DNA of 64,000 nucleotides from Juglans regia. Lineage: Eukaryota > Streptophyta > Magnoliopsida > Fagales > Juglandaceae. Of this stretch, positions 20,010 to 32,967 are shown piece after piece. How positions within the stretch are numbered: the stretch's first letter is position 1; each line of letters starts with the position of its first letter. The notes under the pieces are model-generated. The model saw only the letters and a program-made list of their open reading frames with translations. It had not been told where the DNA came from and ran no database searches. The DNA lies in assembly GCF_001411555.2 (NCBI RefSeq), contig NC_049907.1, forward strand, positions 37,997,482 to 38,061,481. The letters are read 5' to 3'. A program made the position numbers and the translations under genes.

Positions 20010-22260
20010 ATGGTATGTCTTGTTTTACAACATTTAGAATCCATTAAATGTAACCTCACCATAACCAACAAGGAAGCATTTGAGACTTCGGCTTTCATCT
20101 CAACAAATTGTATTTTACCTAAAAGTCCAAGAGGGGGAATAATCTCCACCAGCTTGCTCCATCCTACAATAGCACTATGTATCACGCGTGTAGTAGCACT
20201 AATGGTTAAACCAAGTTGAATATGCACACTTCAGAACTAGAACATTAGTAGCTTGTTTCAGGTAATTTCTATTTCTTCTGAATGTAAACTATTGTTACCT
20301 ATACCATGGAAAAATAAATAGATCTTACCAATGCCTGATGAAGCTGCTGGCGGAGCAAACACACACGAAAAACCCACGAAAATGACTACCCACAGTCCCA
20401 GACAAACACAACGAACCAGATTAATGTGTGTATCAATGAACCAGATCAAAAGCAGGAAGACAAAGAACTAAAATGACCACGCAAGATCCAGACGAACATG
20501 AACAACCAAAAATCCACCTGAAAGCTAGACGAAACCCACTCTAAAAGCTGGACAACGAGCTATGTTTTAGTGTTTTGCAATTTTTCTATTTTGGGCACAA
20601 GGCGGGCATTTTCTTTCCTTTGTTATTTTTCTTTTTTTCTTAGCTAACATGGCGTCAGCGACTCCCCACCGTTTACACCAAGCAACTGTACGTAGAAGAA
20701 TTGATTACTAATTGTTTACTATGTCAATCAACTTTTTCTCTCTTCCTGGTTTACTTCTCTTCCCTATCAATTTCATCTCCTTTCCCTCGGTTTCCTTCTT
20801 TTTCCCATGCACGTCCCCCCTCCTTTCCTTTTCTCTTTGTTTCCCTCGGTTCCTGTTGTCTTATCCACGTACAATCTTTAGTTCCTCTGTCTTGATTGGG
20901 TTGATTTACCTAACATTTTCCTTTGTTTCCTTCAGTTTCCCTTTTGATTCCTTTGTGTCAGTTCTTTCCACCCATTGCAATGAAGCCCTCGATTTTCTTT
21001 CCCTCAAGAGAGCCTTAGAAGAATCCAAAAGGACCCCTCCCCCCTCCAGCTTTAGGGCCTCTGAAAGCCTCTCACTTTCTTTACATAAGAGCATTTCCAC
21101 CTGGAAGGGATAAAATATATCGGACCCATAGTATTTTATAGACCCAGCCTAAGGTGGGAGGACTCATCATGAGGGAAGAATAAGAAGAGAGAGAGGGAGT
21201 AGACAAAATGTTGAGAAGGGTGTTAGAGTGTCAGGAGGAAAATAAGGGATGTAACATAAATGAGAGAAGATGTGACATAAAGGAGGAAGGGACAAAAGAT
21301 AAGAGGGGAGAACCAGACGACTTGAGAGACTTTTGGCCATACTTCTCTTGGAAGACTTTTTCAACCTCACGACAGGAGCTCCAACAACATGATCTTCACC
21401 AGAAGAGAGTCCATCGATATCTATTGTACATGGAGGATGAGAGATTATGAGAGACTGTAAAACAAGCATATTATAGTAAATTCTCTCCTCTCCAAACCCC
21501 CGTGGACATAGGCCCAGTGCTGAATCACCTAAATCTGTGTGTTCACCTCTCTTTTACACTCTGAGTATTTATTTTCCATTCTCTGTCATGGACATATGCA
21601 CAACTGCATAGTACCACGCCAGGGGCTCCCGACCATACCGATCCAGATCCAGATCCAGATCGTCCTAGCGGGCAGGAAATATTTCTTTCTCCTCTTCCAA
21701 TCTGTTGCACCGATTTTAAGCGATAACACCACCTTCATTTTTCGCTAATCTTATTTCCCAAGCAATCTCTGGTACTCTCTCTTTAGCATCTTTCAGTAGC
21801 TTCTCTTCGATTTCCTTTATTTCTTCCTCTCCAATCATTTGGTGTGAATGGATGACGTGCTCTTCCTAATTAGGTTCGTGCTTGCTGGGAACATCTGCAA
21901 AAACAAACGAGGCCTAAGTTTTCTGCCTTAGCCTAAAAGCATTTATCTTATAGAACATCCGATCAAGGAAGCCTAATATGTACATACCTTTTCGAACTTA
22001 CATAAAAAAAATTTGCGGGGAGAATATGGTATTTGGGCTGCATTTAGGGCACTTCTCGTCCGTCAATTCTTTTTCATTCCTGATAGGTCCTTGTTGATGT
22101 CGTGTTTCATGGGTCTGGACAACTTTAAGTTGACAGTGCTAAGATGTGTGTTATTTGGAACCCCTGGCAGTATTCCAGTGCGGCTGTACAGTAGGAAGGT
22201 AGTCTGGCAGTATTCTGGTGCTATGATGTGTGTTATTTTGGAGGATTGTTTCGCTAGTCT
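20010..22260. other. Intergenic DNA, no gene recognised
   Basis: Open frames here (for example 20712-21113 and 22013-22273) are CT-rich or lack recognisable similarity. A GATCCA microsatellite lies at 21640-21660, and a possible MITE start (AAGAGCATTTCCACCTGGAA) at 21087. Confidence 0.3.
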
Positions 22261-22264
22261 GGCA

Positions 22265-24181
22265 GGAAGGTAGTTGTGGTTCTGGCTTGTCGAAACTTGC
22301 AATTAAGCTTAAAAGGCTTAAAATAGCACTTAGATGCTGGAATAAAGAGATTTTCGAATGGACTGGGGATCATATTAGACGGTTGGAAGAGAAAGTGGAG
22401 GAAGGCGAGGCACAGCTCCAAGAACACTACTCGGAAGACGTTGAATTTGATGTTTTAGCTTCTAAGCTGGAACTTACGTCTTGGTTAAAAAGAAAGGAAA
22501 CTCGGATTGCTAAAAAATTTTTTAAAAAAAAACATGGATAGACCACGGGGAGGTAAACTCGTCTTTTTTTGCAACCTTACAAGTGTGAAAACACATTACT
22601 ATTCCCAATATGCAGCTCAGTGACAGTCGGATTTTATCTTCCGTGGAAGCCATTCATGACGAAGCTGTGCATTATTTTGAGGAATTTCTTCAGGCCCACT
22701 CAAGCATTTCAGCTCCGTCTCTTTCACATTTAATTCAGGCTGAAGTCACAGAAATGGAGAATCAGAATACTTGTAGGTGCCCTTCGGAACAGGAAATTAA
22801 GGATGCTTTATTCTCTATTCTGGTCAACAGTAGTCCAGGCCCTGATGGCTTTGGCTCAGGATTTTTCCGTCACTGCTGGTATTTGGTGAAACTTGAGCTT
22901 CTGGAGGCTGTGAGAGAATTTTTCTTAGGGTTATCTCTTCCCAGGTATTATACTTCTTCATACCTTGTCTTAATTCCTAAGGTTCCGAATTCTTTATCTT
23001 TTGATAAATTTAGACCTATAAGCCTATGCCCAGTGGTTTATAAAATTTGCTCTAAATTGTTGGTTGGAAGACTTACGTCTGTCTTGAGTCGTTTGATTTC
23101 TATGGAGCAAGGTGCATTTTTGCCAAGAAGAAGTATATTTGATAATATTAGTCTTACTCAAGAACTGGTTCATGATATTAACAAGTCGGTTAGATGAGGT
23201 AATATTATGATGAAGATTGACATGGCTAAGGCTTATGATACGGTTGATTGGAATTTTTTATTCCAAGTTTTGCATGCATTTGGTTTTTCTGTTGATGTTT
23301 TTCATCTCATTAAACAATGTGTCACTACTACTTGGTACTTGGTGGTGATGAATGATACGGCGAAAGGTTTCTTTAAGAGTGGAATGGGTCTTTGTCAAGG
23401 GGATCCTATTTCTCCTTACTTATTTATTCTTGTTGAAAAAGTATTCACGAGACTGTTATGTAGTAAGTTTCAGGATGGTCAGATTGGTTTTTTTTCCCAA
23501 CCACGCTCTGGTCCTTTGATCTCTCATTATTTTATGCGGATGACATGGTATTTTTGCTAATGGCGGTAAAAGGTCTATTAAAATGATAAGAGATACGCTT
23601 AATGTCTATGCCAGCTGGTCGGAACAAGTAGTTAATGCAAATAAATCCTCTATATTTTTCTCTTCCAAAATTTCTTTGTCTCGAAGACAAGATATTTTAT
23701 CCATGACAAGCTTCACGGTTGGGAATTTTCCTATTAAATACTTGGGTGTGCCAATTATTTCTAGTCGTATGAAGTCCTTGTATCTGGAGGATTTGATCAT
23801 AAAAATAAGAAAGAAAATAGATGGATGGAAGATGCTTTTTTTTTTTCTTCAGGGGCCAGATTATTACTCTTAAAGCATGTTTTATCAAGTCTGCCAGTTC
23901 ACTTATTAGGAGTGTTACATCCCCCGAAGTCTGTTATTGCTGTGATTAATTGGTTGTTTAGCACCTTTTTTTGGGGCTCGGTGGAGGGGAAGCCAAACCA
24001 CCGAGCCCCAAAAAACAAATGGGTGAGATGGGATTTATTGTGTAAACTAGTGGATGAAGGCAAAGTGGGACTTCGTAGTTTTATTGATGTTCAAAAATCC
24101 TTGCATCTTAAGTTCGCTTGGAAACTCCTCACAGAAAATTCTTTGTAGACTAACTTTTTTAAGGCCAAGTATGTGAAGGAC
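22265..24181 (+). mobile_element. LINE (L1-type) 5' part: reverse transcriptase
   Basis: A decayed ORF2 of a non-LTR retrotransposon. In order: linker SKLAIKLKRLKIALRCWNKE; RT motifs SPGPDGFGSGFF, LVLIPKV, FRPISLCPVVYKICSKLL, EQGAFLPRRSIFDNI, KIDMAKAYDTVDW, GLCQGDPISPYLFIL and YADD (at about 23535 in a shifted frame, intact as FYADDM); then WLFSTFFWG. Stops at 22541, 23195 and elsewhere, plus frameshifts, make it dead. The endonuclease domain is absent, so the copy is 5'-truncated. It is interrupted at 24181 by a giant LTR and resumes at 29440. Confidence 0.8.
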
Positions 24182-24572
24182 TATAACGCCCGTCCTTATG
24201 GTGGGACTTTTTCTAAAATATTTTTAGAAAAGAACGACGGGAATTACCGTCCTATTTAAAACTTTTCACTTGCATACCCAGGGTGCGAGACTCCACATTT
24301 ATAGATTAAAATGTGCTTTGGGATAAAAGAGGTTTACAGCGGAAAACATAAATCTTATAATAAAAATGCCTCTCGTACGTTTAAAACTCGTGCCTAGACT
24401 TCCGTGCTCTTCCCCATCAGCCGTGTCCGTCCTAATCGTGCAGTTCCTGTGAGGGGGAGGGACATGCATAGAAACTAAAATGAGTCGAAGACTCGTAAGC
24501 ATTACTTCATACCGTTAAAAAATATAACAATATAGGTTTTCATTCATGCATTCATCACTCGTACATACTATT

Positions 24573-24812
24573 ACGTGCATTCGTTTGAAAACTTCACTGG
24601 ACGGGGTTTTTCTCTCTTTTAAACATGAGCTTCCTTTTCGTAAAACGTTTCTCCCGTCAGTGCCTTCATTTCTTCAAGAGTTCGTGCATGTTTACGTGTG
24701 TTCTTTTGAAAACGTCACTGGACGGGGCTTTTCTTTCAAAAGACTTTCCTTTCTTTAAAATGTGTCTCCCGTCAGTGCCTTCATTTCTTAAAGATTCGTG
24801 CATTCGTGCGTT
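24573..24812. repeat. Two-copy tandem repeat, period about 120 bp
   Basis: GTTTGAAAACTTCACTGGAC and CTTTTGAAAACGTCACTGGAC begin two units, both followed by GGGG(T/C)TTTTCT and CTCCCGTCAGTGCCTTCATT. It lies inside the giant LTR. Confidence 0.65.
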
Positions 24813-26469
24813 CGTACATATGTGCATACATCCATTCGTTCTTATCACTTTCATAGGCCAATACACACTGTTACGCCCCGTGTGTTTGAGGTTAGCGGTC
24901 TTCCTTTGGACCCGGATTCCTCCCGTGGCCACGGGTTGGGAATCCCTTTCATAGGGGGCAGCACTGGGTGCACTTCCAGTACTATTTACTCGGCATTGCA
25001 ATCTGCCCATTCATTGGTACCCTTTCATTCATGCATGTGGCCGTTACGTATCTTCATACATTCATGCTTTCATTTATTTCTTTCTTGCTTTTCATTCATG
25101 CATTCATTCATTCATGTCAACTCGAAAGTGCTGAGGCTTTCGTTCGGTTCTTTCTTTCATTTACAGTCCTTTCTTTTCATGAGAAAACATTTCTTTTCGT
25201 GAGAAAGCATTTCTTTTCATGGATAAACATTATTTGGGGCGTAAGCCCAAAAATTGTCTTTTCGTCTTTCAGTTCATTTCAATTCTATCTTTTCTTTAAC
25301 AGTTCATTCTTGAAAACTTCATTTAAGAACATACATGGGCTTAAACGTCAGCTTTCATGGCATCCCATAAGCGTCACCTTTGAACGTCGTCTCTCATGGC
25401 ATCAACGAGAGTCACCTCGTGGCTCACATGAGAGTGTCGGTTCGTAGGATCCATAAAAACATCCATTGTCATGCCCTTCATGCATCTTCATCAGTTTATG
25501 GATTTTCTTAGAAAATACATACAATAGATACAGCGTATAGTCATCCATTCACATGCGTACAATTAATACTTTGGTTGCGTAAAAAAGGGCTACCAAGGAG
25601 GGGTCGTACATACTTATACCTTTTAAAAATTAGCATTTTCTTTCTTAAAACGTCTTTCGTTTCTTTTCGTGAGCATCTTAAAGGAAAAGCGTTTCTTGTG
25701 TCTTGGAAAACTCTAGAAGAGTATGAACGTAACACTTACTTGGACTCCATGCTACTTGCATGTCATTCAGTCCATTCATGCTTGTCAGATGGCAACCTAC
25801 ATGCATACACATAACTTTAACGTCATTCTCTATCTAATGCATAAGCAACTTAAACTATAAATAGAACTACGCTATATTTGGAACACTCTTCTTCTATCTC
25901 ATGCACTTAAGTGCCCTTTACTATGTTAAAACCTTCAGGGACCCATTACGGTCACCCCATCTTCCAACTCATGTCTTGCCTCGAATGCTCATCCACTAAA
26001 GTGAACTCATGATTCACCTTAGGATTAAGACACTAAGGCCTCTTTCTCATTCTTCTCATTAACCTCATTCCGACGCATGACTTAAACCAACTAAGTCACG
26101 CATCCCGTCCTTAGACAATACACTCATCACTTTCTTCATGCATCTTAGCCCATACAAATCCTCATTCCCATTCAGACAAGCCATACGGCTCTAAGCCAAC
26201 TCTGAGGCTTAAGTACCGTGTAACTATACTCAGGATAGATTATCCATTACATATGGTGAATCCATCTAGCACATGTGTCTAACCATGTTACACATGTACC
26301 TTACCCTTTATCACCTAATATCAACATATATAACACGTTGATCACCATCTTTGAGGGGCAAGGGCCATACTCCGATACCAACATTCTCTTAACCCGGCTA
26401 GCATGGCTCTTCATGTTACCCGTCCCTTTTGACAGTTCATCCCAACACTTAACACGACAAGACTCCAAT

Positions 26470-26870
26470 TATAACCATATCTTATGCCACGTCACATAGC
26501 CCGAGATTGCTCCCAAGCTACACCGTGACCTTGTCGTGTTACCCAACACTCTGGTACATAACTTCCTAACTCATCATAAGTATGATTCCTTATGTACTCC
26601 CGACACATCGTGACATCTTATCACGTTCCCATTACGCCATTCCTACACTCTAATATTTCACTCATCATAAGCATGACTTCCAATAACCACGTCACTTCGT
26701 GACGTTGCCCAATCATGCTTCCGCTACGTACTTTTACACTTGTTCCACTACTTCGCCCATCACAAGCACGACTGTCAGTAGTCATGTCACTTCGTGACAT
26801 TCCTCAGTCATGCTTCCGCTGCACACTCTTATACTTGTTCTGCTACTTCACGCATACTCTTAGCCATAAG
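26470..26870. repeat. Tandem repeat, about four units of 95 bp
   Basis: CTCATCATAAG(C/T)ATGA recurs near 26570, 26660 and 26755, and TCATGCTTCCGCT at 26713 and 26808. Units carry GTCACTTCGTGAC, itself an inverted repeat. It lies inside the giant LTR. Confidence 0.6.
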
Positions 26871-26895
26871 TCCATCACAATGACACTTGCCACCT

Positions 26896-27400
26896 CACCA
26901 TTATGGCATACCCGCCATATTGTGCATCACTATATCACATGGAGTACACTCCTCGTATACTCCCTTCATATACACTACGACACATCACCATTTTGGCATC
27001 CCTGCCATATGGTACATCACTCCACCACATAGAGTACCTTCCACATGTACTCCCCACATATACAACACGCCATATCACCATTATGGCATATCCGCCACAT
27101 GGTGCATTACTCCATCACATGGAGTACACTCCACGTGTATTCCCTTTACACGCTACATCACCATTATGGCATATCTGCCACATGGTGTATTACTCTGCCA
27201 TACGGAGTACATTCCACATGTACTCCCCTCATACACATCACGTCACATTACCATTATGGCATACCCGCCATATGATGCATCGTCCACCACATAGAGTACA
27301 CTCCACGTATACTCCTTATACACGCACTACGCCACTGAGTACACTCCACGTATACTCCTTATACACGCACTACACCGTTGAGTACACTCTGTGTACTCAT
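26896..27400. repeat. Tandem repeat, five 83-90-bp units plus half units
   Basis: Units start with CACCATTATGGCAT at 26896, 26986, 27076, 27159 and about 27249. Each contains CCATATGGTGCAT-like and GGAGTACACTCCACGTGTAC-like palindromic words. Two 43-bp half units follow (27337-27400). It lies inside the giant LTR. Confidence 0.8.
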
Positions 27401-27849
27401 CCCGTTCCACCATATGCCAGGAGGGTATATTTTACATATATTCTCCTTATCTCACACTACGCCACACACAAAGTACACCCAGCGTGTACTATTCCCATTC
27501 CACACAACGCCACGCCATCCATACAGCACATGCCCCACAACTGCATTACATAGCACAGTCCACAACACTTCACAGCACACTACACGGCACCATACACCTC
27601 CATACAACACAGACAAGCCCAACTCTTCATTACACAACACAACACCACATCACAACACCACAACTCCACAATTACCAACAACACAGTCCACAATCTAGTC
27701 AACTAATCAATATCCAACATAATTAACGAGGGTTAGAGGGTTATACCATTGACGGGATAACCCGTGCGTTGCTCGTTGATCATCACAGCCGATGATGTCG
27801 ACAGTGTCGTACGTGGCGGCTGACCCACGTACGTTAACTGTTTAGGCGT

Positions 27850-28790
27850 TTAGATAGCTAGGTGTGGTCTTGGAAGGGCTCGTGATGGCCTTGTGATGGA
27901 GGTGAAGGTATAACACGGCGGATCTAGCCGTGTGCAGTGGCGGTCAATCACGCGCAGTGACTGTCCATCACATGCAGTGGTTACCCACCACATAAAGTGG
28001 TGGCTTAGACCTAGGGCTCGGCTAAGGGAGGTGCGGTGGATCTCGTGGTGGCGTTGAGGTGGCGCCACGGTGGCTCACGGTGGCGGATCTGGCCATACCA
28101 TGGAGGAGAAGTCGTGGGAGAGTGAGGGAGAGTGTGCTCTCGTGGGTGGCAGATCGGGGCCGTGGGAGGTTGGGTTGACTTAGTGGCGGTCTGAGGAGGC
28201 TGATGACGGTGGTTACCCGCCGTGGGTGGCGGTGCACGGTGGTGCACGGCGTGCAACCCGTGCGTGAGAGAGGGAGAAGCTGTGAGGTGGAGGAGGGGCT
28301 TCGGGCCATGGGTCATGCGGAGGAGCTCGGGGAAGGGGAGAGGAGGTCCATGGCGTCGCATGGTGGTCGTGGGTGCTGCGCACGGCGACACTAGGGGTTG
28401 CGCACGGTGAAGCCGTGCGTGGGTCTCCTTGTGCGTGCGTGTGTGCGATGGAGAGAAGGTGGCTGCGTAACAGGGGCTGGCTTCGGTGGAGGATGATGGC
28501 CAGTGGGAGGGGAGGTCGCCGTGGGAGCGGTGGAGCCATTGGGCTGCGCACGGTGGCGCAGTGACCTTGAGCCCGTTCGGGCTTCACACTTCTAAGGGAG
28601 AGGAAGAGATTGGCATGGATGGACTTGCCGGAGGGAGAGGAGGCCAACGGTGCTGGCGGTGAGGGCTGGCGGCGCACGGCAGTGCCGAGCTGTGCCTTGG
28701 AAGCTTCAGCGTGGAGGGAAGACAGCGTACTGCGTACGCTTGGGAGAGGGAGGAGAGAGAGGGAGCTAAGGGAAAAGTGAGGGGAAAAGA
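27850..28790 (-). other. GC-rich transcribed-type region of the giant LTR
   Basis: It is far more GC-rich than the surroundings. Read on the minus strand, a TATA-like GGGTTAAATACCC (28813-28801) is followed by a CT-rich leader and a 154-codon Pro/Ser/His-rich frame (28677-28213). The layout resembles the promoter, R and leader of an LTR. The frame has low-complexity composition and is probably not a protein gene. Confidence 0.4.
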
Positions 28791-29439
28791 GAGGGGGTCT
28801 GGGTATTTAACCCAGTCCCTTCATCTTGGGGTCTACGCAACGATCTAACGATGAGAAATTAAAACACTGATTTGAAAATGCGTAACGTTAACTTAATTAA
28901 AAGCGCTTAGAGGGATTAAGGTAGAATATTATTTTAAATTAACTTTAGTTTATAAAATAATATTCTTCATCATTAATAAAATGATGAAGTCTCACTTAAC
29001 ATATTTAAAAGGATTAAACCATTTAATTAATAAAAGCTCTCAACAAAATTTAAATCTCATAATATCTTAAATAATTGAAATCATTTTAATATTAAAATGA
29101 TTTCCAACAATTATAATATTTTTAGAGCTCTTCAAGAATATTATGATTGTCGTATTTAAGATCAAATCTTAATTCAATAACACTGAAAATACTCTTTATA
29201 AATATTTTCAGCATATTCAAAACACTGGGCGTGTCCTAGAAGTCACACGATATCTTTCGAGACACGCCATCATGGTTCGACACGCATAACGTGGCTCATA
29301 GTCGCTAGTGAGAAAGGCAGATGATCACATAATCTCTAACTTCGGGATTTACTTACGTCATAAAGACGAAACATATGTCAGAAAGAAGAAGCGTACGTAA
29401 GAAGGAAGAATCGTACGTAAGAAGGAGTAGGATATCACA

Positions 29440-31121
29440 AGTACCAACACATTTCTTTAGTCAATCCGCTAAAGGGGACTCGGTTTTAGAAGATTATCAT
29501 GGAATCGATCCCTATTGTACTTCGGCACTCAACTTGGTTGGTTAAAGAAGGTAACCTTTCTTTTTGGAGAGATAAATGGCTTGAGCCAAATCCGATATGT
29601 GATGATCTCAGCATTGTGGATTTTCCAAATTTGAAGATTAAAGAATGTATGCTTGAAGACAGCTGGGATGTGGAATTGTTGGTGCGTCTTGTGGGGCGCG
29701 ATTTATTGGACAAGATTTTGTCTAAGATAGGGGTAAAAAAAATGGTTCTGATATTTTAATTTGGTTGGGTAACTCGGATGTCAAATTTTCTTCATCGAAT
29801 GCTTGAGATTTAATCTGTGTAGCTGCTCCAAAATGACAATGGTCGGAGTGGATTTGGCATTCGGTTTTGCCTAAGAAATTCATCGTGGCAATGTAGAAAG
29901 CTTTTTTCACAAAGTTTGAGTGTAGATGATCATATACGACGTCTTGGTATTCCTGTGGTTTCCAAATGTGAGTGTTGTGAAGATGGGGCTTTTGAGGATT
30001 TAAATCATGTTTTATATGGGGGGAGAGTTGCTTCGAAATTGTGAAAGACTTGCTCTAATTTTCTGGGTATTCCGTACGTGTCTAATAGATCTTGGATTCA
30101 GACGGTGGAAGCTTGGTTTAGAAGAACAAAAATGTCCTCTCAGGTTGGAAATTTGGTTGGTTTGGTTCCAGCGATTCTGATTTGGAGTTTGTGGTCATGG
30201 AGATGCTCTGCTAGAATGGAAGGCTGTCGGGAGCATTTTGATGCTTTATGAAGGTTTGTTAAATACTGGATTGGTTGGATTGGTAGTAGATTAAGAGTTT
30301 CCGACCGATGGAATAAACAGGATATGAATATTTTGCAAGAGCTACAGTTGTCGATTATTCAAACTTGTCCAAAACAGGTGCATGCAATTTCTTGGCATAA
30401 GCCAAATCGGGGATGGTTTAAATTAAATGTGGATGGCAGTAGTCTTAATAATCCTGGTGAATTTGGTGCAGGAGGCGTTGCGTAATCATGAGGGCATTAT
30501 TCAGTTTGCGTTTGCTGCATATATTGGTATTGGTTCTAACAATGGCATTGAGTTGATGGCGTTGTTGTTTGGCTTGCGACGTTGTAAGTTATATGGTATT
30601 AATAATATTGTTCTTGAGTTGGACTCGCTTTTGATTGTTAACTGGCTTAAAGAAGGTCAATGTAATGTTTGGTATTTGGAGGATTTTGGGAAGAAATCAA
30701 ATGTCTTCTCGCTGGGATGAATGTGCGGTATCAACATGTTTTTCGAGAAGGAAATTCTGCAGCAAATTGGTTTGCGAGACTGGGTAGTAGTGGAAGCTCT
30801 GAAGAGTTTACTCAAGGACATATTCTTCATATGCTTAAAGGAATTTTGCGACAGGATCGGTGTGGTTTGCCTACTTTGAGAGTTGTTTAGTGTTTTTTAT
30901 CTATGTCTAGCAGTTGTTGAGATTTGTTTTTTTTATTTTTTTATTTTTTTTTGGATTAGTTTGGTCCTTTTTTGCATGTTGGGTTTTGGTTTTATGTAAA
31001 CCCCCAAATGCTGATGATGTAACCACGGTATTCATCTCCTATAAGTGAGAGTCTATTAATAAAATTAGAGAGGGGTTACTATTGGACACGTGGTCTTAAC
31101 TCTTTGATTAAAAAAAAAAAA
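29440..31121 (+). mobile_element. LINE 3' part: RNase H and poly(A) tail
   Basis: Continuation of the LINE at 22265. In order: zf-RVT-type segment (ESIPIVLRHSTWLVKEGNLS, FWRDKWLEPNP; then GIPVVSKCECCEDG), and an RNase H domain (KLNVDGSSLNNPGEFGAGGV, GIELMALLFGL, VLELDSLLIVNWL, HVFREGNSAANWFARLG), as found at the C-terminus of many plant L1 elements. The last RNase H Asp is replaced by Asn. Several stops and frameshifts are present. The 3' UTR is T-rich and ends in a 12-A tail at 31110-31121. No target duplication was identified. Confidence 0.75.
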
Positions 31122-32220
31122 GTAGATGGCTTTGTAAAGATCTCTTTGAAACATCAAAACATTCAAATAATTGAAGAAAAGAAAAAAAAAAAGTTGGGTT
31201 CAACCGGAATCCGGAATCTGGGTTCCGGATTCATCTAGGTTATGACCAGGGTTTGATCCGGACTAACCTGTTCCAAGTATGAAATTCGGGTTCCGATCCG
31301 GGTATACCCGGGTTTCTCGGCCTAAACCCGGATGAACAATCCTAATTTAATAATTATAATTTTTCCAAATTTCAACACAAAATAAAATAAACAGTTCAAT
31401 TTTTTCAAATCACAAAACAAAAATTATATTAAAAAAATATATTCTAACTTTTAACTTTAATATCAATTTATCTCATCTCATTTTATTTTATTTTATCTAT
31501 AAAAACAAACCCCTCGTATTTGAAGTTTCATGTGTCTTTGCATTTTTTGGGATTGGCAGGTTTGGAGCCTTAGATGAAACACACAATTCTCATATGATCT
31601 TATTTCATCTCATCTCATCTTATTTTCAAACATAATTCAAATACAAAATTTTTAAACTAATCTTTACAAAATTTTCAAACTAATCATTACAACTTTTCCA
31701 AACTTTTAAATAAAAAATAATTTTAATTTTTTCAAATTTCAAAACAAAAATTATATTATAAAATTATATTATTATAATATTTTTTATTTAACTTTTTCTC
31801 ATTCATTTTCTAAAATTTAAAAAATATTCAACTAAAATTATCTCACTATTATTTATAAATTATCTTATTATTATTTATAAAACTATCCTCTCATCTCACT
31901 AAACAAACTAAGTCAAAGACTATTCTTACCCAGCTTCCAGAAATAAAAGGTGATGTCACGAGGTCGAGTTATGTGGAAGAGGAAGATAGATACGTGTCCT
32001 CCTCCGCGCTTGGGACAAGTTGAGGTTGCCGACAATATTAGTTGGTCATGATTTTTTAATTGTTAAAACAGGAAAGGAGAAACCAGTGTGTTTTCTTTTA
32101 ATTCTATAAAAATAAAAATATAACTTTATTAATTAGTTTCAACAAAGGGAGGATTACGTAAGGAGAATATAATTATATTAATATAGTTATATCTTCTCAT
32201 CTTCCATGTAACCACAAGGT
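31122..32220. repeat. MITE-rich intergenic DNA
   Basis: Copies of the GATGAGATGAG MITE family lie at about 31375-31510 (partial) and 31575-31915 (CATCTCATCTCATCTTATTT end). 31200-31345 is a segment with CCGGATTC and ACCCGGG words, resembling 7850-8010. No gene seen. Confidence 0.45.
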
Positions 32221-32559
32221 AGAGACGAAACTAGCTAGAAATAACGCAAGAAACTAGTCCCGTCATATTACGTGGAGATCTAGTTCTCCGTATCGGGGAA
32301 AAAAAGTCCTCGCGCGCACATGGCACCGACACTGCTCGCAGTTGCTTTCCATGAGGAAATTTATAAAGAATTTTGTAAAGTATCGTATTAATATTATTAT
32401 TTTTATATTTTAAATTTAAATTAATATTATTTATAATAAAATTTATTTCCTGATCAATCTTATTGAATGAATATACGTATTAATATATAAAATCATTTAT
32501 AGTTAAATTTTTTTCATTTATGAAGAGTCAAAACTCAAAAGTTAAGTCAGAGTTCATAA

Positions 32560-32790
32560 GAGGTTTGAATTCATAAATTAGTTGAGATGGATTGAGATAG
32601 TTTGTAAATAATAAAATAAAAATTAAATTATTTATTATATTTAGTATGAAAATTTTAAAAAAATATTTTAAGATTTAAAAAAGTTGAATTGTTTATTATA
32701 TTTTATGTAGAAATTTGAGAAAATTATAATGACAAGATAAGATGAATTGAGATGAGTTGAACTGGATTTTGAATCCAAACCTCTCCTTAG
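32560..32790. repeat. MITE copy of the GATGAGATGAG family
   Basis: It begins TTAGTTGAGATGGATTGAGAT, has the family core TTGAATTGTTTATTATATTTT and ends GATGAATTGAGATGAGTTG then TTGAATCCAAAC. It lies in the promoter region of the hAT-derived gene, about 60 bases upstream of its TATA-like sequence. Confidence 0.55.
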
Positions 32791-32844
32791 TTGACACGAC
32801 AGTAAATTAATAATATACATATAGAAACAGAAGCATCTAGAGTT

Positions 32845-32967
32845 AGCTATATATAATAATATACATTTATCTTTCTATTGGTTTATATGCACAGAGAGAC
32901 CCGATCGAGCGAACTCTGCAAGCCGTCTTCTTAGTTCTTGAGCTTTTCTTCTTGCCGTTAGTTTCAG
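32845..32967 (+). promoter_or_regulatory. TATA box and 5' UTR exon of the hAT-derived gene
   Basis: CTATATATAATAATATAC (about 32848) is TATA-like. Downstream CACAGAGAGACCC and a TTTCTTCTTGCCGTTAG stretch end in the splice donor TTTCAG|GTATTT at 32967. The same exon and donor occur in the duplicate at 12730-12859, and that conservation supports its reality. The proposed 5' UTR intron runs to the acceptor TTGTTAATAG at 34276, 16 bases before the ATG. A 47-bp tandem duplication (TTATCTCAGAGAGAACTTT twice) lies in the intron at 33071-33160. Confidence 0.5.

Larger units (their letters stand above)
24182..29439 (-). mobile_element. Giant solo LTR (5,258 bp)
   Basis: On the minus strand it begins TGTGATATCC and ends GGGCGTTATA (TG..CA-type ends with one mutation). 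It is flanked by AGGAC (24177-24181) and AGTAC (29440-29444), a 5-bp target duplication with one change. Removing it plus one duplication restores LINE codons (KYVKD followed by QHISLVNPLKG), which fixes the borders. No gag, pol, primer site or second LTR was seen inside, so a solo LTR is the simplest reading; a LARD-type non-coding element is the alternative. The interior has three tandem-repeat blocks and a GC-rich segment downstream (minus) of a TATA-like GGGTTAAATACCC near 28801-28813. The terminal words resemble LTRs of Tekay/Del chromoviruses, from memory. Confidence 0.7.

Noticed and set aside
20712..21113. 133-codon Phe/Ser-rich frame as a membrane protein gene
   Set aside because: T/C-rich tract with no conserved motif; it is open in a parallel frame as well.
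22013..22264. 86-codon frame as the start of the LINE ORF2
   Set aside because: It shows no endonuclease motif; LINE similarity begins at about 22265, so this is flanking sequence.
26715..27726. Several His/Thr/Tyr-rich frames of 100-216 codons
   Set aside because: Translations of tandem repeats (CACATGG/TACACTCC units) in the giant LTR, open in three frames at once.
28213..28677. 154-codon Pro/Ser/His-rich minus-strand frame as a gene
   Set aside because: It lies in the GC-rich part of the giant LTR, several frames are open there at once on both strands, and composition is low-complexity.
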